From a virus, in the IMG/VR virus record IMGVR_UViG_3300008107_000371, positions 1 through 46,530 of that record: 46,530 nucleotides of DNA; one strand, 5' to 3'. The notes under the pieces are model-generated. The model saw only the letters and a program-made list of their open reading frames with translations. It did not search any database and had not been told where the DNA came from. How positions within the stretch are numbered: the first letter of the stretch is position 1; the number at the start of each line of letters is the position of its first letter. A program made the position numbers and the translations under genes. Of the stretch, positions 1 through 7,142 are shown piece by piece.

Positions 1-369
1 CTTGAGTCGCAATTAGATTTCTGGAAAGGTATTATTCGTAAGATGGAAAAAAATAACTCTGATCGAATGAGTATTACTCTTGAAAATTACAAAGCACAAG
101 TTAAAGACGAATTGTGGATTCACGGTCAAGATAACATTACAAAAAAATCACTAGACAGAATTGTATCCTTCAAGTGCTCTAAAGAGTTACTTAACGCAAC
201 TGAAACTTTGCAGGTTAATACTATGTTTGGTCCAATCACACTTAAATTTTCTCAGTGCCCGCTATTGAATTATCCTATAGGTATTGAAGGTGGACAAGAA
301 GCTCAAACTATCTTTAATAAAGCATATAACGAAATCTCTAAAAAGTTTTCATTTGGGAATAGATTTTAA
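1..369 (+). CDS. hypothetical phage protein, 5' end outside the window
   Basis: The frame is open to base 1. An internal ATG at 43 would give 108 residues, but it has no ribosome binding site at a normal distance (the purine run GGAAAGG is about 15 bases away). The residues before it (LESQLDFWKGIIRK) look like real protein, so I treat the gene as continuing from outside. The visible part is mixed alpha/beta in character with no signal peptide or membrane segment. Its stop overlaps the start of the next gene by one base, which suggests a co-transcribed unit with the spanin-like genes. I do not recognise the function. Confidence 0.6.
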   Translation, partial: LESQLDFWKGIIRKMEKNNSDRMSITLENYKAQVKDELWIHGQDNITKKSLDRIVSFKCSKELLNATETLQVNTMFGPITLKFSQCPLLNYPIGIEGGQEAQTIFNKAYNEISKKFSFGNRF

Positions 370-611
370 TGGACAGCACTAACTTACTGTATCCACTTCT
401 TATGTTAGTCTTAGGAGCGATTGGATATCGCTTCTATACTGACCGGAAAAGTACTCAAATCTCTGAAAGAGAAAAGATTCTTAAAGATGAGTATACCAGT
501 AAAGAAAAGACTCTAGAGCATATTCATAAAGAATTGACTGGAGTTGAGTTGGAAGAAAAAAAGAAAACTGAGGCTGAAGTCTTAGATTTTTGGAATGGTA
601 AAAAGAAATGA
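369..611 (+). CDS. small membrane-anchored coiled-coil protein, possible lysis accessory
   Basis: An 80-residue protein with one N-terminal membrane segment (about residues 5-22), followed by a highly charged Lys/Glu-rich helix to the C-terminus, a likely coiled coil. This layout is seen in inner-membrane spanin subunits and in small phage proteins next to lysis genes. It overlaps the preceding gene by one base and the following signal-peptide gene by ATGA. The next two genes encode an exported coiled-coil protein and a small lipoprotein, so a role in envelope disruption is plausible. That is inference from topology and position. It has no recognisable catalytic motif. Confidence 0.65.
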   Translation: MDSTNLLYPLLMLVLGAIGYRFYTDRKSTQISEREKILKDEYTSKEKTLEHIHKELTGVELEEKKKTEAEVLDFWNGKKK

Positions 612-973
612 AATACTACGTGTTAAGCCTACTCATTCTATTTTTTAATTTCGCGGGCTGGTCATGTCCTAGCAACGTGACTAAGCTTAACAAAGGCGAA
701 GCCGCTCCTTGTACTGGTTATCTATTTAATCCTGAAACTGAGCTTGAGGCAAGGATTGCCATTCAGTCATCTCAAAAGAAAGATCAGATTGTAAAGATCC
801 AGGAAGAGATGCTCGGTATTCAAGATGAGCGAGTTAAGAATTTTCAGGATGAGAATGAAGCTTTGCAGAAGAAGCTTAAGGTTAGGGAAGATGAGCGGTA
901 TTTAAGCGGCGCCGCTGGATTTTTAATTGGAGCAATTCTTACAGGATTTATAGCATCAAATGTCGGTCGTTAA
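608..973 (+). CDS. exported coiled-coil protein with C-terminal membrane anchor, spanin-like
   Basis: A 121-residue protein with an N-terminal signal sequence (about residues 1-19, Cys at position 20), a short Cys-containing segment (KGEAAPCTGYLF), a long charged coiled coil (about 45-95) and a C-terminal hydrophobic segment rich in Gly/Ala (about 98-117). The predicted product has its coiled coil in the periplasm, held by a C-terminal membrane segment. The short segment resembles one I associate with phage lysis-region proteins, from memory. The sequence before the first Cys (GWSC) is not a good lipobox. It overlaps both neighbours, the next being a lipoprotein. A spanin-complex role is likely but unproven. 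Confidence 0.65.
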   Translation: MKYYVLSLLILFFNFAGWSCPSNVTKLNKGEAAPCTGYLFNPETELEARIAIQSSQKKDQIVKIQEEMLGIQDERVKNFQDENEALQKKLKVREDERYLSGAAGFLIGAILTGFIASNVGR

Positions 974-1196
974 ATACATCTTACTCCTATTATTACTATC
1001 ATCCTGCATGTCTAAGTCACCTCGTGAATCTCACGATAACTTTCAGTCTGGTTGTATGTACGGTATGCTTTCATACACAAATGTAACAGGACATATTTAT
1101 AAAATTCGTCAGTTAGAAAATGTAATGCGATACGAAGTTGATTTTGCCAAGGACTATTGTGAAAAAAGCTTTGAAAACCAATTTAGCGGGGATTGA
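960..1196 (+). CDS. small lipoprotein, candidate outer-membrane spanin subunit
   Basis: A 78-residue protein starting with a hydrophobic signal and a clear lipobox (LLSSC, acylated Cys at residue 16). The mature part is about 62 residues and contains three more Cys. Its 5' end overlaps the exported coiled-coil gene by 14 bases, and its 3' end overlaps the next gene. Small lipoproteins overlapping an inner-membrane coiled-coil gene are the usual arrangement of two-component spanins in phages of Gram-negative hosts. A superinfection-exclusion lipoprotein is the alternative. Topology is directly visible; function is inferred. Confidence 0.6.
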   Translation: MSVVKYILLLLLLSSCMSKSPRESHDNFQSGCMYGMLSYTNVTGHIYKIRQLENVMRYEVDFAKDYCEKSFENQFSGD

Positions 1197-1563
1197 CGAG
1201 TTAAAAAAACTTGCCTCGCGCAAAATTAAAATTGGCCAAGACATTGGCATTGACGAAGCCCAGCGTTTCATGAACGCTCATAACCTAACTAAAGGGTCAA
1301 CTTCTATTATATTTACTTATGTTTATTATAAGTATGTTGAATGGCGAAAAAGCGACGGAAAACATTACATTTCACGAAGGCACTTCGGTAAACAAATCAG
1401 GCGCTACCTTAACCCTGGAAAAACTCGAATAGGATCTACTAACTACGTAACTTATAAACTTGAGGGCATGGATCGCCCACAGGATTTAACATTAGCATGG
1501 AAGCAGTTGTGGTATGAGCAGCAAAAAACCCCTAGTAAAAAGAAAAAAACACGCAGACCTTGA
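1159..1563 (+). CDS. small basic phage protein, putative DNA-binding (winged-helix-like)
   Basis: The longest frame starts at a TTG at 1138, but an AAGGA at about 1150 sits directly upstream of an in-frame GTG at 1159, which I take as the start (134 residues). After a Lys-rich N-terminus containing LKKLASRKI comes a pattern of the form Y-x-Y-x-x-W ... ISRRHFGKQIRRYL ... G-x-x-x-Y-V-T-Y-K-L. This resembles a small domain often seen in phage proteins and in the C-terminal DNA-binding part of phage primase-like proteins. The C-terminus is very basic. It overlaps the lipoprotein gene and the next gene, so it is part of the same rightward unit. The DNA-binding assignment is inference. Confidence 0.6.
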   Translation: MKKALKTNLAGIDELKKLASRKIKIGQDIGIDEAQRFMNAHNLTKGSTSIIFTYVYYKYVEWRKSDGKHYISRRHFGKQIRRYLNPGKTRIGSTNYVTYKLEGMDRPQDLTLAWKQLWYEQQKTPSKKKKTRRP

Positions 1564-1996
1564 TCCACTCTACATGCCTAGAGTTAGACGAGAGTTTGTT
1601 GATCACGATTACGTTTCACAACTAAGCCCGTCTGAAAAAGACTGGTTATCTAAGTTTGACTCTGAATACTATGGTGCTAGTATAAAGAAAACTAAAAAAG
1701 GTACAATTCGAAAAGAGCACTTACATAGCGTTAATGACGGTTATGCTAAACAACTGTATGATGCTAACAATAAAAGAAATAACGATTTATTTGGAGTAAC
1801 CAGGATTAATGGTCTTTTAGAAAATATCGAAGGACAACACGACGGTATAGGTATCGCTGACTATACTAAGTCAGAAGATGCCATGGTGGCATTAATTAAT
1901 CAGAAACAAGAACTTAAAACAGCTTATCTAGCATTAGTTTGTTTTATTGCTCAAGTTTTAATACTTCGATCTAAAAGAAAAAAAACAAAAAGATGA
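1514..1996 (+). CDS. conserved phage protein of unknown function
   Basis: A 160-residue, charged, soluble-looking protein. The segment DYVSQLSPSEKDWLSKFDSEYYGA followed later by a Y-D-A-N-N-K-R-N-x-D-L-F pattern matches a recurring phage family that I know only as uncharacterised. The C-terminal about 25 residues change character: a short hydrophobic stretch and then a run of Lys/Arg. The stop overlaps the start of the GIY-YIG gene, so the original 3' end may have been altered when the endonuclease gene arrived. It overlaps the upstream basic protein gene by 50 bases in another frame. No enzymatic motif is visible. Confidence 0.65.
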   Translation: MSSKKPLVKRKKHADLDPLYMPRVRREFVDHDYVSQLSPSEKDWLSKFDSEYYGASIKKTKKGTIRKEHLHSVNDGYAKQLYDANNKRNNDLFGVTRINGLLENIEGQHDGIGIADYTKSEDAMVALINQKQELKTAYLALVCFIAQVLILRSKRKKTKR

Positions 1997-2583
1997 TTAT
2001 ATACGAAATTTATAATATTGTAAATCATAAAAGATACATAGGTCAAACTGCCATAGATTTTAGACAAAGAATATGGGCACACAGTGGTTCACTAAGAAAA
2101 AATAAACATTATAATAATCACTTACAAGCTGCGTGGAATAAATATGGTGAGAAAAGTTTTCAATTTAATATACTTTCTAAAACCTGTATCGGTTTATTAG
2201 ATTATATGGAACAATATTATATAAAAAAATACAAAACTATGGATATTAAATTCGGATATAATAAAACAACCGGAGGACATTTTAATAAAAGTCATAGTGC
2301 TGAAGTTAGATTAAAAATATCTAAAGCTAGAATAGGTAAAAAATCAAAGTACCCTGCGTGGAATAAAGGTAAAAAATATAAATGTAGAAAACTAAGCGAA
2401 CAATCTAAGCTAAATATAAGTAAAGCTCATTATATGAATATAAAAGTAATGTGTGTAGAAACTGGTGAAATTTTTAGATCTATTACTGTAGCTGCTAGAC
2501 ATTTTAAATTAACATCTTGGTACATAAAAGAATCTTTGCGAGGAAAGAATGCTAAAAGATCGTTAACTTTTAAATATATCTAA
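1993..2583 (+). CDS. GIY-YIG homing endonuclease (copy 1)
   Basis: A 196-residue free-standing GIY-YIG nuclease. The N-terminal catalytic domain has IYEIYN (about 3-8) and YIG (15-17), candidate catalytic Arg24/Arg26, Glu73 and Asn90. The middle is a Lys-rich region typical of NUMOD-type DNA-contacting modules, and the C-terminus (from about residue 150, VMCVETGEIFRSITVAARHF) looks like an intron-encoded-nuclease repeat that reads DNA as a helix-turn-helix. It cuts DNA and promotes its own spread. It overlaps the preceding gene at ATGA and converges with the holin-like gene, their 3' ends overlapping by 21 bases. The gene is more AT-rich than its neighbours, which fits lateral entry. Confidence 0.9.
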   Translation: MIIYEIYNIVNHKRYIGQTAIDFRQRIWAHSGSLRKNKHYNNHLQAAWNKYGEKSFQFNILSKTCIGLLDYMEQYYIKKYKTMDIKFGYNKTTGGHFNKSHSAEVRLKISKARIGKKSKYPAWNKGKKYKCRKLSEQSKLNISKAHYMNIKVMCVETGEIFRSITVAARHFKLTSWYIKESLRGKNAKRSLTFKYI

Positions 2584-2844
2584 TAATCCGAGCTGTTGTA
2601 GCCCAAGTAATACTGCTCCGAGAACGCCGAGAATCCAAAAAGCGCCTTGGACCATCGAAACGTGGGAAATCAAAGGCTTAATCTCTTGATTCATTTTTTC
2701 CATATCTAATTCGAGTTTTTCTTCTAGAGTTTCACTACGTTTGATATGAATTTCTAACTGCGTATTGTACACTGCCAGATGAGTTTTAATTTCAGTTAAG
2801 TCTTCTTGGATAGCGTCTAACTTGTCATCAAGGTTCTTGTTCAT
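2563..2844 (-). CDS. holin-like XhlA-type membrane protein
   Basis: A 93-residue protein. The first about 60 residues form an amphipathic, charged helical region with repeated Leu spacing (LDAIQEDLTEIKTHL ... LETLEEKLE-like pattern). They are followed by HVSMVQGAFW and one membrane segment at about 68-88. An N-terminal coiled coil, a H-V-x-M-V-x-G-A motif and a single C-terminal membrane helix are the layout of hemolysin XhlA-like phage proteins, which act in the cytoplasmic membrane during lysis. It is the last gene of the long leftward structural operon, overlapping the upstream gene by 17 bases. The lysis role is a family-based inference. Confidence 0.65.
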   Translation of the reverse strand: MNKNLDDKLDAIQEDLTEIKTHLAVYNTQLEIHIKRSETLEEKLELDMEKMNQEIKPLISHVSMVQGAFWILGVLGAVLLGLQQLGLLDIFKS

Positions 2845-4516
2845 CTTGGCTCATCTCCGGTTGAAAATCGAGTTCTTCTAAATCACTTCTTACATTAGGC
2901 TGCTGCAATGCAGCAAAAATTAAAGCTTGTCTTTTCTTAATGTCCGGACTGTTTGCTATAGCCTGAAACATTTTAGCAGTTTGAGATTTACCTTTTGATA
3001 CTAATTTAGGAATTAGACTATTCACGGCTTTATCGTCTCGAACAATAGACTTAGCGAAATCATCAAATCCTCGTGTAGCTTTACCAGCTAACACTGAAGC
3101 TTGTCTAGTTAAAGCACCGGCACCACCAGTAATGGCAGAAACTAATCCTGTAGGAGAAGCTGTTCCTGATTGAATACCTTCATTCTTTAATTTTTTACTT
3201 AGTTCTAGGTTACGGAGTTCATCACTTAATTGTATAGATTTCTTCATGTTAGAAAAACCTGGAACTTGAGTACCTCGCATACCAGGAGTCTTCTCAATAC
3301 CTTCAAAGAATTTTTGACTTTGACCATAGTTAGCAGTTCCAGCAGGAGCCTCTAATCTAGTTAATGATTGTTCAGCAAGTTTTTCCATTTCAGCCGGAGA
3401 TAATCTAGCCAAATCTGGAGCAGCTTCTCCCGTTAATAATTTAAGCATTTCGTTTTCATCACGAATAGATCGTCTAACTGTAGATAGTTCAGGACTTTGT
3501 TCGTATACTTTGTTTTTAATCAAGCTTTGATATTCTTTTAAAAGACCTTCTAATCTGGTATCTTTATTCAAAGCAGCTTTATCAATATTTTCAGTAAGCT
3601 GTTTTTCTAGCATTTTGTAATCTTCGCCAGAAACTTTAGAACCTTTCTTAAATACTCGCTCAATTTGTTTTTCGGTATTTTTAATTACAGGTTCAGCCGT
3701 TGCCACAGCTTCTTTTTTTAATTGATCCAATTGATTTAATAAGTTAACAGTCTCATCTTTAACATCAACATCTCGGATATTAGATAAAAGTTGATCTCTT
3801 TTTTGTATTTTATTAAAATTACTTCGATCTACTTCAGAAACTATATCTTTAGTTGTGGAAAGTGCCTTACCTCTAAGATCTGCAGTATCAGAAAAATCGA
3901 CTCCTTGACGTGTTTTTTTAAATAAATCAACAATATCAGAACCAAGTTCACTTTTCTTAAAAGCTTTCTTAGCTCCTTTTAATGCCGCTCCACCAAGAGG
4001 TATTGCTGCACCAATTGCACCACCTATTAAAGTATCTTTTACTACATTAGATGTTTCAGGAAGTTCTTCTGAGGTTCCTAAAGAAGTAGCTCCTCCAGTT
4101 AATCCTCCAGCTAATGCACCTTTTGCAACTTTAGTACTAAGTTTAGCTCCAGTGCTAGCAGCACCTAAAGGAATAATAGCACTACCAACTAACTCGCCAG
4201 TTCCAAATAATTTAGGGTTAGCTTTTTCCGCTTCTCTTAAAATTTGTCGTTCTTCATTTCGAGCTTGAGTATATAATGAATCGGTTGGTCCAATGTCTCC
4301 AGTAAATCCTTGATCAAGTAAAGCTTTATTAGACTCTGTAACACTAGGAAGCCCAACAAACGGAGCAAGCTTATCAAGAGCCGCTTGAATTCCTCCAGAT
4401 AATTCATCTGAAAATCCTAAAGTAGCACCTTGTTGAATACCTCTACCCAAACTTTCTAGCTTGGAAGGTTCCTGATTTGTTTCTTCTTCGAATCCTAAAT
4501 CTTTATAATCTTCCAT
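2828..4516 (-). CDS. putative internal virion (DNA-ejection) protein
   Basis: A 562-residue protein. The N-terminal part (about 15-185) has alternating polar and Gly/Ala-rich hydrophobic stretches, the pattern seen in virion proteins that insert into the host envelope. The middle (about 200-400) is a long charged region with coiled-coil character. A second Gly/Ala-rich segment lies near 455-490. The C-terminus is acidic. It is the last large gene of the structural block, directly after three other proteins of this type, and its start is 3 bases from the previous stop. There is no catalytic motif. An ejection-protein role fits the podovirus-like layout but is inference. Confidence 0.6.
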   Translation of the reverse strand: MEDYKDLGFEEETNQEPSKLESLGRGIQQGATLGFSDELSGGIQAALDKLAPFVGLPSVTESNKALLDQGFTGDIGPTDSLYTQARNEERQILREAEKANPKLFGTGELVGSAIIPLGAASTGAKLSTKVAKGALAGGLTGGATSLGTSEELPETSNVVKDTLIGGAIGAAIPLGGAALKGAKKAFKKSELGSDIVDLFKKTRQGVDFSDTADLRGKALSTTKDIVSEVDRSNFNKIQKRDQLLSNIRDVDVKDETVNLLNQLDQLKKEAVATAEPVIKNTEKQIERVFKKGSKVSGEDYKMLEKQLTENIDKAALNKDTRLEGLLKEYQSLIKNKVYEQSPELSTVRRSIRDENEMLKLLTGEAAPDLARLSPAEMEKLAEQSLTRLEAPAGTANYGQSQKFFEGIEKTPGMRGTQVPGFSNMKKSIQLSDELRNLELSKKLKNEGIQSGTASPTGLVSAITGGAGALTRQASVLAGKATRGFDDFAKSIVRDDKAVNSLIPKLVSKGKSQTAKMFQAIANSPDIKKRQALIFAALQQPNVRSDLEELDFQPEMSQDEQEP

Positions 4517-4518
4517 TA

Positions 4519-6108
4519 TTATTCACCAAGCTCTTTAAAGCCACGTTTTTTAGCAGCTTCTAGTTTAGATCTAGGGATAGATCCAGTTTTACCTTCAGGA
4601 CTAATTACTCTCACTTTATCTTCACCAGAACCTCCCTTATTAGGAGTTGTTGTGGTATATAACATTTTAGATAAATCATTAGATTTAATATTTAAATTAG
4701 GATCAATATAATCTTTAAGATTAGCAGCTTTTTGATTAGCTATATTCTGAACTTGATCTTGTTGTTGTTTTCGATAACTATCCAAAGCTTGAGCTAATTG
4801 AACAACTTGTTCTTTACTAAAAGTACCAGTACTTAAAGCTGAAGCATAATCTTCGGCTGAATTAAATATACCTTGTCGTACAACATATCTCTCAACGTCC
4901 TTATCAGTTAATACGCCTTTTTCAAAAAGTCTTGTAATTGCTGCTGCGGCAATAGGTTTTCCTGCTGGATTTTTTTCAGCAAGATCTAACATTTGTTTAG
5001 TACCATCTAATCCGGCAATAACTTTACGAGCTTCTTCAGTTTCTTTATTAAAATCTTGTTTTGAAGCTTGGATTAATTTCTTAGTTGCTGGATTTAATTT
5101 CTTATTGATATCAAAAGCTGTTAATGGCTTATCTTGAGAAGTTTTTTCAGAGTCAACAGGAACAGAAGATTTACTTACATTCTTAGGACCTACAGATAAG
5201 TTAGCAGGATTTAAACCTATAAGTTCACCAGTATTTGGATCAGTTCTAAATTGATTTGCAAATCCAGCAGTCCCTAAATCTCTAACTTCTTCACCAGTTC
5301 TAGTATCAAAAGCTTTTAATCTAATATTACCACTTTCATCTTGTACTCGTTCAAAACGAACTTGAGGTTGCATTTGTTTAGATGTAAAGTCAAAACCTAA
5401 TCTTTTAAGTTGACTAGCTGACATATTTTCAAATTGATTGATATCAAAACTAGGATTTATCTTCTTCATCATTTCTTTAGCACGTTCTCTAGCAAATTTA
5501 GAAACATCAGATTTAGGGTCTTGTTCACTAATCTCACCATAAGCTCGCATACTAGTACTAAAATTCTCAAGTGGCATATCCGCTTGTTTACTTAAAGCTT
5601 GGAGTGCGCCTTCATCAGGACGAACGTCAGCATTGCCCATACGAGAAATACCCTGATTAGCCATCATACCCGCACGTAACAGGATATTATTTAATCCTGC
5701 GCTATCACGATTTTTTAAAATTTCCTGCAGTTTATCATATGAGAAATCAATACCATCTCGCGGATTATTAATGTTTTGTTCTATAGTTTTAACATCAGGA
5801 ATTATTTGATTAGGTTGTTCACTTGCTGGCTGTCTAATCTCATCTTTAACGGCCATAACTGGAGCTTGATCTCTAATATTAGGAGAATCTGAAGGATTAG
5901 ATAACGCTTGATATTGCTTTAAAACGGTATTCATTTCTTCAAGTTTGTTAGATCGAACTATAGGTTTACCATAAAAATCAATTTGTGAAGGATATGGACC
6001 AATGGAAGCATTAGGGTCTTCCATCAAAATAGGATCTTGTTCAGTTCCCATTAACTTATCTCTATCGTAAGCATTTAGTAATGGGTTAAATGGTTGTTTC
6101 CTATTCAT
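4519..6108 (-). CDS. putative internal virion protein, unknown function
   Basis: A 529-residue, polar, Lys/Gln/Asn-rich protein with no signal peptide or membrane segment. The N-terminus is Pro/Asn-rich and probably disordered; the rest is mainly helical, with scattered small domains. It lies between two proteins of the same compositional type and is separated from each by 1-2 bases, so it is translated as part of the structural operon. I do not recognise a named family. Position after the tail nozzle and next to Gln-rich proteins suggests it is packaged in the virion or helps ejection. Confidence 0.55.
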   Translation of the reverse strand: MNRKQPFNPLLNAYDRDKLMGTEQDPILMEDPNASIGPYPSQIDFYGKPIVRSNKLEEMNTVLKQYQALSNPSDSPNIRDQAPVMAVKDEIRQPASEQPNQIIPDVKTIEQNINNPRDGIDFSYDKLQEILKNRDSAGLNNILLRAGMMANQGISRMGNADVRPDEGALQALSKQADMPLENFSTSMRAYGEISEQDPKSDVSKFARERAKEMMKKINPSFDINQFENMSASQLKRLGFDFTSKQMQPQVRFERVQDESGNIRLKAFDTRTGEEVRDLGTAGFANQFRTDPNTGELIGLNPANLSVGPKNVSKSSVPVDSEKTSQDKPLTAFDINKKLNPATKKLIQASKQDFNKETEEARKVIAGLDGTKQMLDLAEKNPAGKPIAAAAITRLFEKGVLTDKDVERYVVRQGIFNSAEDYASALSTGTFSKEQVVQLAQALDSYRKQQQDQVQNIANQKAANLKDYIDPNLNIKSNDLSKMLYTTTTPNKGGSGEDKVRVISPEGKTGSIPRSKLEAAKKRGFKELGE

Positions 6109-6109
6109 A

Positions 6110-7138
6110 TTACTTCCTATTCAAATAATCTTTACTATATTGCGTAGTTCCACCAGCAGCATCAACACTTCCAGCAACTGTAGGCTTCATTTGACCAAAA
6201 GCACTTAATCCTGTACCAACAGCGTTACCAATTTGACCATATCCAGCTTGAGTGTTGGAGGCTTGTTGACCGTACATATTAGCTAAATTACTCTGTCCAC
6301 CAGCAATACCACCAGCCCGACTTAATTCATTCTGGAATTGTTGTTGATTAAGACCTTTGTTAAATTGTTGCTGTTGATTTCTCAACCCAACATTCTGTTC
6401 GGAAATTCTTTGTCTATTACCAAGATTTTGTTGTTGTGCTAAGTTTTGATTAGCGACATTTCTTTGTCCAATATCTTGTTTATTCATAACATTATATTTA
6501 GCCATGGCATCACGAGCTGCAGCTAAATTAGATTGCTCACCATAGTCCTGACTTCTTAAATTTCCACTCATCTGAGACATAGCTTCAAGTGCTCCAAGTC
6601 TAGCCTGTTCTTGACGGCCAGCCATATCTAAATCCTGTAACGCTTGTCTATCAGCTGCTTCTTGTGAACTCATCGCTCTTAATGCAATCTCTGCACCAGA
6701 ACCACCCTGACCACGCTGAGCTAAATTTTGCAGGATTCCTTGTTGTCTTGATTGTTCGGCTTGATTAGAATTTCGGCGGGCTAACTCAAAAGCAGCAAGA
6801 TCAGCTTGGCTCAGGCCAGTTTGTGATTTATCAGCAATTGCTTGAAGTGCGGTCATTTGATTTTGTCTAAGTCTAGGATCAACTTGTACTTGTTCTAAAG
6901 CACTAGGACCTAGGTCTAAAGATTGTTCAAGGAGTGGATTATATTGTCCTGTCAGTAGATACTCTTCAAGAGCCAGTCTTTCTAACTCAGGAAGTTTTAT
7001 GTTAGAGTATGCTGCCGCTGCTCTTTTTGCCGCATCTTCAGCTTGTTTCGCTGCTCCAGCGGCTTGATTTTGGCCTACTAATCCACCTATAACAGGAGCA
7101 GCTACTGAAGCTAACGCCATCATTGTCATCGGGTCCAT
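6110..7138 (-). CDS. Gln/Ala-rich putative DNA-ejection protein
   Basis: A 342-residue protein with an N-terminal hydrophobic stretch (MTMMALASVAAPVIGGLVG) followed by an Ala/Lys helix. A long Gln/Ala/Asn-rich helical region comes next (about 90-270), and the tail is Gly/Gln-rich. A hydrophobic glycine-containing N-terminus plus a long Gln-rich helix is a common look for podovirus ejection or pilot proteins. It sits between the 847-residue and 529-residue proteins with gaps of 4 and 1 bases. No enzymatic residues are evident. Function is inferred from composition and place. Confidence 0.6.
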   Translation of the reverse strand: MDPMTMMALASVAAPVIGGLVGQNQAAGAAKQAEDAAKRAAAAYSNIKLPELERLALEEYLLTGQYNPLLEQSLDLGPSALEQVQVDPRLRQNQMTALQAIADKSQTGLSQADLAAFELARRNSNQAEQSRQQGILQNLAQRGQGGSGAEIALRAMSSQEAADRQALQDLDMAGRQEQARLGALEAMSQMSGNLRSQDYGEQSNLAAARDAMAKYNVMNKQDIGQRNVANQNLAQQQNLGNRQRISEQNVGLRNQQQQFNKGLNQQQFQNELSRAGGIAGGQSNLANMYGQQASNTQAGYGQIGNAVGTGLSAFGQMKPTVAGSVDAAGGTTQYSKDYLNRK

Positions 7139-7142
7139 ATTA

